From the NCBI GenBank assembly GCA_031310005.1, contig CM062385.1, positions 930,001 to 994,000 on the forward strand: DNA of 64,000 bases. Direction: 5' to 3'. Positions within the stretch are counted from its first letter, which is position 1. Every line of letters starts with the position of its first letter. A program made the translations under genes and the position numbers. The DNA comes from Dactylellina haptotyla (taxonomy: Eukaryota > Ascomycota > Orbiliomycetes > Orbiliales > Orbiliaceae). This document shows, in pieces, positions 48,601 to 59,839 of this stretch. The notes under the pieces are model-generated. The model searched no databases and had not been told where the DNA came from. It saw only the letters and a program-made list of their open reading frames with translations.

Positions 48601-51600
48601 TGGTTTCAGCAACCATAACATCTTGAAGTGGAGTGGTTGGGAGGATGAACTCCATTTCTCTTAGCTTGTGGAGGGGTAGTTTCAACGCTGTTCGTGCGGC
48701 CATTCCAAAGTCTGCCAATGCATCCTTTATAGGCTCCGAATGGCGTGTGTCCACTTGATGAGCTTTGAGATATTTCAACATCCGTTCTATTGTCGCCTCA
48801 CGCATTATGTCACTGACTTTAAGAACGATACCTCGCTTCTGCAATCTAGATGAGAGTCGAATGGCTTCCACGCTATCAAGGCCGATTTGATATATTGATG
48901 ACTTCTCATTGATTTCATCTTCAACAATGCCAGTAAGCACCGAAAGCTCTTGGCGTATAGCAATCGCAGTATCTGTCCACGTGAATTCTGTAGGACGAAT
49001 GGTTTCCCTCCTAGTGTCTTCCGTATCCTTGGAAGTCGACGCAAAGATACTTGTATCTAGTTCTTGGAGGACCGAGACCTCTTTGTCGGGATTCGTGAGA
49101 AGATCCGTCATTCCAGAGACTGTAGATTTGAGCAAAAGGGAAGCCTCCGATTCATCAAGATAATCAGAGTTACTGCTGACAGAAATAGTGTATTGACCGT
49201 TGCTATCCTGTACGATTTCGAGCGCAATAGGGTAATCCAGTATTGCGGAAGAGTTGACCTCAACCAAAACCTTCTCCCCGATGGATGGCGTAGCTGGCTG
49301 GAAAACAAAAAGCACATCGAAGAGTGGTTTACTTCCCTGTCCAATCCATTTACTAATTTGGCGAAGAGGAGTATGGTGATAGGGTGTGCTGCTAGTGTTG
49401 AAGCTATGAGCTTGTTGAGCAAAGCGTCTCCATGTAGTCCCCTTGGCTAAGGGAAGATAGCATGGAATACTATTAAATAATGGCCCAATGCAAGTCTCGA
49501 TATTGTCAACGGTAAATGAACGACCAGAGGTGATCATTCCCATAACAACTTGCTTTTCGAATATTCTGAACAATGCCTGCGCGCATACGGCCTGGAAGAG
49601 GGCTTGCACGGTACAATCAAGTTTCTGGGCTACGTCCTCGATGTTCTTTTGCGAGAACTCGAAAATGTGGCTCAGGGTCTGCTCTTTTGATCCTTCTTTG
49701 GATGAGTTCAATGGTAGCGGGCTCAACTCTACTTCGCTCAGGTGACCCTTCCAAAATTTCTTGGCTTTCTCGAGGTCCAAGGATAGAATTCTAGGAGCGG
49801 CTTCTGAAAATTGCATTCTTTTTATGAGCGGGCGACCAGAGAGCATATCTTCAATGTCTGTAAGAATCATAGGCATGCTTGTGCCATCATATAAGGCGTG
49901 GAAAATCGAGAGACGCAAGTACCTTTCTCCTTCAAAGGTGATATGTTCTAGACTGAGTGGGGGAACGGTAAAATCAGACAGCGAGACTGGCTTTCTGTAA
50001 GGATTCTTGAGAGACTCCATGGACGCTGCTTGGAGGGTTTTCCATTCCGCTGTAAAGCGCTTCAAGACGACCTGTGCGATGCCATCTGATGTCTCGCAGA
50101 AGCAGGTGCGTAAGATGTCCGTCCGGTCAATCACCTCTTGCCATGCATTCTGCAAAGTCATGACTGGCATATCATTGGCTAATTTGAAGCAGAAGGTATT
50201 GAAGTATAGTGGAGCATCTGAGTTTAGAGCTCGTGCAATCATACCCTCCTGTAATGGAGTGCAGGGCATGATGTTTTCAATGTCCTGTTCATTTAGCCCG
50301 AGGTTAGAGCTGATATCGAAACCATGGCTGATTTTGAATGCTTTGATTTTCTGAAGAGCACTTTGGATACCATCATCGGGTAAAAGGCCCATGGAATTCT
50401 CAAGAGCTTTAGCTAGAGAAGCAATGTTGGGATCTAGACTGGAAGTTAGAATCAAAGTGACCATGGGTAACTTTAAATAAACTTACTCTGCATTACAAGC
50501 GAGACTTCTACTCCCGGAAAGCCATTTTTGCGTAACTTATTAGCGAAGCCGACGATAGATACAGAGTCAAGTCCGAGTTGGAAGAAAGATGTGCTTTTAG
50601 TTGCAGAGCATGTATTCGCAGAGACAATTGACAATGTATCTTTAATTCTCTGTTCTGCTTCTGAAAACTCCTCATCTTCGACACATACTTCCTCGAATTC
50701 TTGTATCGTGTCGACAGAAGTATTTGCGAAGAGAGTTCTCAAAGTTCGCTCATCGACCTTATTATTCACTGTCAAGGGTAGCTTGGTGATTGGCAGAATG
50801 TATGTCGGGACCATATATACTGGGAGCCGAGATTGACAGGCTTGCAAAATCTTGGATCGTAGGCCAGATTCAGGAAATGCTTTTAGAAGTTGTGCGGGCG
50901 AGGGAGATCCGCGACCCTCGGCATTGTCCCTGAAAGAAACAAAAGATACAAGCTGTTGAACCTGCTGCTGACCGTGCTGGCAGACAAGAGTCACAATCTC
51001 TGCTATTGATTGGTCTGCGGCTCTAATTGTCTCGTTGATTTCTCCAAGCTCAAGCCTTTGGCCCCTTAGCTTGACTTGATCGTCTGCTCTTCCCAAATAA
51101 TCAAAACAGCCGTCGTGAAGCTGTCGGACCAAATCGCCAGTTCTATACATCCGCTTGCCGTTCATGTATGGGAAACGCTCTCTAGTAAGATCTTCGCGAT
51201 TGAGATAGCCGTCACCGACGAGCGCACCCGTGACACATAATTCACCAACAGCACCCAGAAGGACGGGGATGTCAGTCTTTGGCTTTAGAACCATAGAGCC
51301 AACATTAACGAATTGTGGGCCAATGTTGCTAGGACGGCCATTTTTAGGCACTCTAGGATACATCGTAACACCGATAGTAGCTTCGGTTGGCCCGTATCCG
51401 TTGTAAATAACGTCTCTCTCGCCCCAAGCGTCCAAAACATCCTGCTTTAACTTCTCGCCACCTGTAATAAAAACGCCTCTGCAAAGACTGGGCGTGTCTT
51501 CTGGGGTGATCAGGCGAGCTAAACTAGGTGTGAGATCGATGTGTGTTATCTCTAAAGCGCGAATTGCATTTCCAAGATCTTGGAATATTAAATCTCTCGG

Positions 51601-54600
51601 AGCTCCGGTCATACAAATTCCAACGCTCCAACTCCAGTATTGCTCAAGAACACTGACGTCAAAGTGAAGAGATGCAAATTGAAGGAAGCGAGAGTTCTCA
51701 TCCCAGTGGCCTTTGAACAATGTTTGGAAGGATAACATTGCTTGGATGGCGTTTTCGTGTGTTATTCTGCAACCTTTTGGTGTTCCAGTGGTTCCGGAGG
51801 TATATAGCACGTAGGACAGATGATTCGGTGTCAAGTTCTCGATCTCAGGTTCTCCAGGACTGAAATATCGAGTTAAGGCTTGTAGATTATCAAGAGAGTA
51901 AACTTGCAGGCCCTCGATACCAACAAAATCTCCGGCGGAAGCTGACATGGTAAGGACTATTTTGATCTTGGCGTCTTCGACAATAAATGATCGCCGCTGA
52001 ATAGGAGCGGAGAAGTCCAATGCAACAAATGCACAACCAGCTTTTAATATACCAAGAATTCCGAAATATGCTTGGGGAGTCTTATCAAAACAAATACCAA
52101 TCAAGTCGCCAGTTGCAGCGCCGTGCTGAAGCAAAAAATTGGCAATCTTATTGCCCATATCATCGAATTGACGATATGTCCACGAGTCTTTGATGGCGTG
52201 ATCTCCGTGAATCGCAGTAGCAAATTCGAGAGCGATCTTTTCAGGATGTCTTTTTGCGGACTCCGAAACAAACTCGTGAAGGTATTCAACCTCACACGGT
52301 AACCGATCGAACTCTGCTGGTGTATCCGAAATAATTTCTTTCGGTGCGTCACCTAAATCCATGACGTCTGCATCTTGGTGCTGGAGCATATGCATGAGAA
52401 GGTACTCGTATTGCGACACAATTGTATCCATTTGCTCCTTTGGAAGTATATCGGTTCTTCCTGTAAGCCGGAGTCCTAAGTAGCCGTCATCTGTTGGTTC
52501 GATTTCGAACGAGACAGGGTACTCGACGGTTGCTTTTGCGCCAAGCTCTTTCCATAGCGCTCTTGATTTATCGCCAAAGCTTCCCGATCTTTGGTATACG
52601 AATATCGTATCGAAGAGACTTTGCTCTGGGCGCCCAAGTGCCCTTTGTATAGCTCTCAAAGGAGTGTGTTGGAATTTTACCATCTTGCTTAGACGCCCCT
52701 GGATCTGAGATAAAAGTGATTTGTTATCCCCGTTGAGCTGTACACGCATCGGTATGGTCGCAAGGCAAGGGAATACAACATCCTCTGCATTATCTGCACC
52801 TGTTCTCCCGGATACAACTAAAAAGAATATATTATTAGCTTAATAACCAAAACTAGACTAGCAATATTCCGAGTACGTACCTGATCCAAAGCAGACATCA
52901 GCTTCACCAAAATACATTGCGAGAATCTTAGCCCACGCAGCTTGGCCCACAGCCCCCAAGCTAAACCCAGCTTTCTTGCAGAGGTCTTCTACGCTCTTCA
53001 TTGTGATGGGGCTTTGTTTATAGGATACAAGGAATTCCCCAGTATCGATTCTCAAAGGGGTCATTACTGGAAACTTGGTAACCGGACAATCTTGCAAATT
53101 AGATCTCCAATAGTCTGCTGCGCAGTCTATCGCCTCATTTTCTCGTGATACTCGCAGCATCTCCTTCAAGATTAAGGAGAAGCTAGAATGAATAACAGGT
53201 TGGGTTCCATAGTATAGATTGTTAACATCGCTGAGTAGAATTTGGAGAGTGTGAGCATCGTAAATCGCATGAAGAGCGGTGAATATCATGTACGGGCCGC
53301 TAGTTGTCGAAACAAAGGTGACACTCCAAGGAGTACAAGAAATGTGCGATAAGATTCTTTGTGCCTCTTTGTTCTTGATTTGATGCACGAGTTGTTCGAC
53401 GGGAAGCTGGGATTCGATCCTACTGATGGAGGAATCGGAAGTCGACTTATACACCACCATTGCGTAATGGCCGCCGTCTACTTCGTGTGTAGCAAATCCA
53501 GTCCGAAGAACATCGTTTTGTTCTGCAACCATTTTCCAAGCCTGTTCAAGCTTGCGGAGATCAATGTCTTTCTCGAGATTGAACAGAATAGTGTTGTGAT
53601 ACAGGTGGCCATTCGATTGGAGAAACTGAGATAGAATACCCTCTTGCATAGGAGAGCAAGGAAGAACATTTGCCACTTTCTCTCTCGGAACTCCAGCCGA
53701 ACGGCATATTATCTGTATATGTTGCTGTTTGAACGAAGCGAAAGAGTCTTGATGGGCGGCAGCCGACACTGGGTTTTTCTTCCCTGAAATGTGCTCTCTT
53801 AACCCACGAATTGTTGGACACTAAGATAATTGTAAGCTCTTATCTTGGAAATAGTATTTATCTAGAAATTGGCACATACCTCTATAATATCCAAGACACT
53901 AGCATTAATACCAATCGCCTTCAATGATCTAGCCACGGTCAGGGCGCTAATACTATCTAGTCCAAGCTGATATATCGTTGTATCCATTCCGATAGTGTCT
54001 AGATCCGAGTTCGAAGCTTCCGCGAAGACATCCCGGATCTTGATAGATATATCGTCAAGTATTTCACTTGATACTCCGACATCCACTTTCCGTCCTAATG
54101 TGGAAATATCGGTTTTTCGAAAAAGTTCTCCAAGCGACCGCTTGTCAACTTTAGCCGCAGCGGAGAGTGGAATCCAATTGATGGGGAAATAGATATGCGG
54201 TAGCATGTACTGTGGTAAGGCGTCTTCCGCCACTTTTCGTGCAGCCTTTTCAATCTCTTCCCATTTCGCGTCATCACACTCCTGGATGCTAGGGGGGTCG
54301 AGACGGTTTTTACGGCTTGCAAAAGACAAGAATGTTACTAGCTGTTCCTTCTCTTCATCTGAGTGCTTCAGAACAAGCGCAACCACATCCTTTATGAGCG
54401 GGTGGACCTCACGGAGTACGGCGCTGACTTCGCCAAGTTCGATTCTGAAGCCTCGAAGCTTAACTTGGTCATCCTTTCGGCCGATGAACTCGAAAGTCCC
54501 ATCAGCTAACATCCTAGCGAGATCACCAGTTCTGTAAAGACGAAGTCCTGAGTCCAATATAATGAAACTGCTCGCCGTCTTAGCTTCATTTCGGTGATAC

Positions 54601-56603
54601 TCACGGGCGAGTTGGGGACCGCAAATGCACAACTCGCCTGCCGCCATTCGCGGCAAGATAACTGGAGTATCTTTATCCAAGATGTACAGCGACATTCCGT
54701 CGAAGGGTTGTCCGAAATTCGCAGACTTGGTATTCTTTTTAACGTCCGTGATGGTGCATAGCATTGCAGCCTCTAGTATAAAATTAGATCTGGTATTCGA
54801 GTTAGAGAGTTTTTATACGTACCTGTGGGACCATAAGAATTTACACATCGCCCTTCCCAGTCCTCCACAATTTTAGTAGGCATTGCCTCTCCGATGCAAT
54901 AGAGCATTTCAACCTCAGGCAGCTCACTAGCGGTAAGCGTTGCAGCAACAGACGGCGTCAGATCTAGAAAGCTGATCTGCAATCTTTTAACGGTTGCCTC
55001 GAGCTCTCCTAGAAGATACCTTTTACTCGCTGAAATCAAAGTAAAACCAACTGTCCAAGCTAAGAAACAATCGAAATAACACATATCAAAAGTAATGGCA
55101 GCAAATTGTAGCAAACGGGTATCATGGTGCAAAGGCAATATGTTAATAGATCTCTGGATGGCGTGGACGACACTTCCTACCTCCAAAGAGACAGCCTTCG
55201 GTTGGCCGGTAGAGCCCGAAGTGTATAATCTATAAGCGAGGGACCGTTCTGTGAGATCTGAAACTTGCGGATTTTCCGCTGAAAGCCTCTTAAGACAGTC
55301 TTCGCTGACCACATCGAGGAGTTTAACATCTGATGGGAGCTGCAATTCATCAAACCGATCTGGAGAGGAAAGCACAAATCTTGCTTGAAGCTCCTGTATC
55401 ATGAATGCTTTTCTAGCCACAGGAGCTACCGGGTCAATTGGGGTAAACGGGACCCCAGCCTTCATGCAAGCGAGAATGCAGGCGTAGTAGAGGGCACTCT
55501 TGTCTAGACAAACTGGCACTGCCTCATCGCGAGCTACTCCGTGTTCAAGGATAAGGTGCGCTATGCGGTTTGACTTTTCATTCAATATCTTGAAGTTCCA
55601 GCTCTCAACATGATCTGTGTCATCATTTAAGAATTCAAGACAAACGCGGTCGGGAGTTTCGGCCGCATGTCTTTCAAAAAGATGATGGACAAAAAGACCA
55701 CGATCGGAGATGGTGACCGGAGCGTTTCCGGAAGGTTGGCATATAGAGAGTAGGTCTGGTTGCAATCTAGAACATCTTGTTGAAGCCTCTCCCGAGGATT
55801 CGGATTCAAAGACTAGAGTGTCTGAGAATTCTCTCACAGCCATTACTGCGGAATCTGCAGTTAAAAATGATCTTTACAGAAGAGATGTTTTAGTTAACGA
55901 AGAATTTGTAAGGGGGTTAGAGTCAAAAAACCTACGGTTCATAGTGGATTGTCAATTGAACACTATCGGTCTTGGTATTCAGCAGAATCTCCAGGTGTAC
56001 GACAAACTACATACAAACTCAAGTTAGTACATGATTCAATGTAAGCTCAGTATTGATAGCATTTTCACAAACCTGAGAGTCCGCTGCAGCTCGTGCAACT
56101 TGCGGGATTTCCCCATCGGCGGAGTAAACCGATAGTATTGTTTCGTAACTGTCATTCTGAGAATCTCGTTTATTATCGTTGAGTTCCCGTCTGACATCCC
56201 CATCACTCTTACCGGGAGCGAAAGCGACGTCTACCGTGTAAATATTCTTCCTCCATACTTTACAAAGACATGCATCACGCTCCTGTTCAAGGATTGGTGA
56301 ATTAGGGCTGAATGCACCGAACGACACTTCAACTTCGCCGGTGTACTGGGACAACAATCTCGCCCAAATAGACTGGCAGATAATCTGGGCAGAAAATCCA
56401 CTATCTTCACACCGCTCTTCCAGTATTCTAAGGGGAAGATCGCAACTGATGAGACATTTCCGCAAAGGCAGGCTCCCTCGAGGCGGAGGAGCCGACTTGC
56501 CAGTGAGGTTTGGAAATACAACAGGGCTGGAGTGTTGTGTTGTTTGCTGCCCGACGGTGGGACCAGCACTAGCAGCCGGACTTATGCAAGCCCTGGCAGG
56601 CAT
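45643..56603 (-). CDS. sidC: Ferrichrome-type siderophore NRPS, two adenylation domains
   Basis: Nonribosomal peptide synthetase of about 3,497 aa, likely making an intracellular hydroxamate siderophore of the ferrichrome/ferricrocin kind. Nine exons: 56603-56073, 56006-55936, 55871-54823, 54772-53880, 53820-52881, 52817-50487, 50433-47606, 47551-45839 and 45780-45643 (introns 48-70 nt, total in frame). Order: truncated C (~60-230, no HHxxxDG part), A1 (~255-770; SGSTGQPKA, YGPTEAAM, DDQVKLRGFRIELGEV), T1 (LGLDSISA), C1 (HAIYDA), A2 (~1335-1820; TSGTTGTPKG, YGPTEATIG), T2 (LGLDSVS), C2 (HALYDG), T3 (IGLDSVEA), C3 (HALYDG), T4 (LGIDSISA), C4 (HHALYDA). There is no thioesterase; the last C would cyclise the product. 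The T-C repeats without A are the family hallmark and imply iterative use. Known SidC/NPS2 enzymes usually have three A domains and ~4,700-4,800 aa, so one A-T-C module is absent. It is divergent from sidA. Confidence 0.93.
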
Positions 56604-56731
56604 ATTATTAAATAAGGTATATTAAAGGCGGTCTTGGGATACAGTCGACCAAAAACCAAGTCTATAGATTTGGTAAACGTCGGAGGAAGGAAAGTGAGAA
56701 AGGGAAAAAAATAGGGTGAGTTCAACGGATC

Positions 56732-56751
56732 TGATATGATATGATATGATA
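56732..56751 (+). repeat. (TGATA)4 tandem repeat with GATA cores
   Basis: Four perfect 5-bp units about 130 bp upstream of the NRPS start codon, so each unit carries a GATA core. The first unit is preceded by ATC, making a one-mismatch version of ATCTGATAA. It may be an extra GATA-factor landing site or a simple microsatellite. Confidence 0.6.
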
Positions 56752-58263
56752 GGTTCGATCATCTGATGGCAGCTTTTCGGGCTTCTCCCCGCTTTAACTC
56801 CAATTGTGGCGTGGTGGTGACCAAAACTCCAGCTGATAACCTTTATACGGCCGACTTCAAAAAGCTAAACGCAATCTCTGCGATATCGCATGAGAGACCG
56901 AAATTTAGAGATTTAATTACTCTGGAATTACATTCGCCGAAGCCGTCTTTTGCCTAGATCTTCCTTCCGTCAGTCATTTCGCAAAGTTTACTGTCAAGTC
57001 GTTACTTAATAGATCGATTAAGAAAAATAGGTTTCAAATCGGTGACAATTTTTTTCTTCTCTGGCGCTTTTCAAGAGCTCTCTTCTTTCACCCCAAACAA
57101 GCCGCTGTTTTGTAAGGCCAACATCACAAGGCGGCCAAAGAGTATTCGAATCCCAGTAGACTTTTTGCTTTCGAGAAAAAAGAATTATATTTCTCTCATC
57201 ATTTAGTTGCTGCGCTAGGTTCTGGAAACTCGGCTTTCGAAGACGCATATTCCAGCCAGCCAAAAGTTAGCACACGGTCATAATACCAAGAACGACCCGT
57301 GGTTGATGTTGTTACGAAGCAGCCAAAAAAGATCTAGAACCGGAAGTTACCTTCTCGATTTCGCAACCTGCAAGTGGCATCGGCACCAGCATGATCAAAT
57401 GCATCGGTATCCTTGGTGGGTGTCATGGCCTGTGGGGGGCCCTTCTGCTTTAACTTGATTCGATGAGTTAACGTTTACTCTAAAGATTCGCGTGATTGAA
57501 AACACCACGCGAAAAAAAAGGGTCTACCCGGCCACGGCCCCATGCAAAGATATGGGTGAGCGGGAGGCGAAGAAAGAAAAAGCTGTAGCCTGAAGCCTTG
57601 GAAGCTAGCAGATCGGATTTCATGTCATCATCGCAGCATCGTTTCGTTCAATAAAGCTGCGGAGTGGCTGCATGTGCAGGCGAATCTTTAAGGCGTTCGG
57701 TTCCTCAATCTACACCCTGCACGTCGCCTTCTATCTAGCAGATTAGCTGCCCGAGGCATATGCAGACAATCTCGAAACCCTATATCATCCCATGTCAGGT
57801 CGGTGGTGCGTTCCGACCTTGGTATTCGGAGCTGCGACATCTGTGCGAATCAGCGTTCGGATTCGAGCGTCGGGAGGCGGGTTGCCCAGATGTCAGATTT
57901 CTGACGTCCTTCCACAACTCGAGTCTTGGTTCCTGGGGCCAGCTGCCCTTGTACGACAGAATTCGACAGAACAGCAACCGTTTTTCCATTTTGCTACAAA
58001 CACCCGGCTTTCGACAAGCCACTAGCTCCAATTCGTAGGAAATCTCCTCCCGCGGCTTACGACAAGAAAAAAAAGGAAATAAACCCGCGGTATTGAAGCT
58101 ACCTTTAACGAGCCAAAGAAGAAGATCGTCAATCGTCACCTAATGAATATATAGATTAGCCTTCCAATCCAAACAACCCGCAGTAACCTGCCTTGGAAAC
58201 TGGTTATCTAACAATTGTCTTAGAAGTATTTATTTCACGGGATCTACCAGCCAAATCTCGATG

Positions 58264-58272
58264 ATCTGATAA
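58264..58272 (+). promoter_or_regulatory. SREA-type GATA site 1 (ATCTGATAA)
   Basis: Exact match to ATCWGATAA, the binding consensus of the iron-dependent repressor SREA/Sre1, in the shared sidA-NRPS promoter region. Confidence 0.6.
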
Positions 58273-58418
58273 AATTTTTTACAGCGGACAATGCACATTC
58301 CGGGCTTGCTTTGTTTGTGATCAAGTTTCCTAGATCAATCTGACAAGAAATTACGACGACAAGCTTCAACCTGGACCCACGTTTCATCATGGACCCACAA
58401 TTCTCCGCTAACTGATCA

Positions 58419-58427
58419 ATCTGATAA
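58419..58427 (+). promoter_or_regulatory. SREA-type GATA site 2 (ATCTGATAA)
   Basis: Exact match to ATCWGATAA, 155 bp from site 1 and in the same orientation. Confidence 0.6.
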
Positions 58428-58665
58428 TCTGCCCGCGTCTTAGTTCGGGTTCGAACGTTCTGGGGCCCTGGAACTCCTCCTCTCTGCCCTCTTGTCATTT
58501 CGAGCACACCTTCTGCTCACCCCGGAGCAAAAATTCTCTTGTGTTTGAAAAAGATTGAAAAAAATTCTTCACATCGTCGGGGTACCTAATGTTACTTCTC
58601 GCTGTCGTGATTTCTGCTCCTAGAATCTAAACAGGCATGTGGTTGCCGCCAAGTGATTGATGATG

Positions 58666-58674
58666 ATCTGATAA
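58666..58674 (+). promoter_or_regulatory. SREA-type GATA site 3 (ATCTGATAA)
   Basis: Exact match to ATCWGATAA, same orientation as the others. Confidence 0.6.
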
Positions 58675-58774
58675 TGTCAGCCAAGCACCCGCCATCCTTG
58701 CTCCCAATGGAAAATTTATTCCCTGAGAAGCATCGAATATAGCGAAAAGACCTCATCGGAGCCAAATCAGATGC

Positions 58775-58783
58775 ATCAGATAA
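58775..58783 (+). promoter_or_regulatory. SREA-type GATA site 4 (ATCAGATAA)
   Basis: Exact match to ATCWGATAA with the A variant at the degenerate position, about 1.06 kb upstream of the sidA start. Confidence 0.6.
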
Positions 58784-59839
58784 GATCCGATACCGGAGAA
58801 TCCACAACGACGAAAAATCCCCGTGGTTCCTGTTTGAGTAACCATGACCAATTTTAACGTCGTTGGAACTTTTTTTTTCTCCATTTCTTTGTGGTGGGAC
58901 GTTTTTTTCCGGGGTATACATGCGCACCTTTCGCGGACAACTTTCCTCTTTGTTCGAAAGACTTAGATTGTGGGCACGCTAACAATCAACTCGGGACGAT
59001 GGATACGAAAGCTAATTTAAAATAAAAAATAAATAAACATAAAAGTATATTCCTGGAGGGAGTTCAGGAACATGAGCGAGTAAATGAAGTTTTTTTTTTT
59101 TACGTCGCGCTTCCCTGTAGTATGATACTATGCTGCTGCTGATATTGCGGATCCCGCTGCAGGACGACCGCGGTTAGCATCATCCCAAGACCGCTTTATG
59201 CCTTTCCCTCCCTCGGAGCTAGCTTGCCAACTAGCTGCAGCGCATGCGCACTCATGTTGCTGCACAGGATACCGATCATGCGATTGTCATAGCATGGTCC
59301 TAGCTGAGAGGGGAGATTCCGGGAGGTCCTCCTCTTCCTCCCCATAGAACCTTGCCATCTAAGAAGCTGGGCCGAAGGGTGGCTAAAGGGGAAAAAGCTA
59401 TCCGAAGAATCTCATATATAGAAAGCATATCTCCTAGTTCAAAGCCTCTTATTAAGTTTTTTTTTTTTTTTCGCGAGCTGCCTTTTCAATAATTGCGTCA
59501 CATTAAAATCATTTCCAGCGGCAAGCTCAAGATCAGGGACCGGAGTTTTCGATCTTTACTTTTTTTTTTTTTTTTGCCCGCCCCGGACGAGTATTTCCCA
59601 AGAACCAGAGTTTTCCTCCCTTAATCTTATCTCTGACTTGCGGCAAGGTAGATATTTCGTTTGGGTACGTTCCTTCCCATCCATCCATCTTCATCACCAT
59701 AGCTTCACTAACACCACACTTTGCAACACATTTTAGAGTTGTCTATATATTTCTTAACCTCTACTCCGGATATCGCGGATTTGATATACACAAATATATT
59801 GTATTCTAGCATCTATCTGGAATTGAACATATTTAAAAA

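Larger units (their letters stand above)
56604..59839. other. Divergent promoter region of NRPS and sidA
   Basis: 3.2 kb between two divergent siderophore genes. It contains four exact ATCWGATAA sites between 58264 and 58783, a (TGATA)4 repeat near the NRPS start, and T-rich tracts close to sidA (around 59091-59101, 59458-59471 and 59560-59574). Short open frames inside show no domain. Confidence 0.6.
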
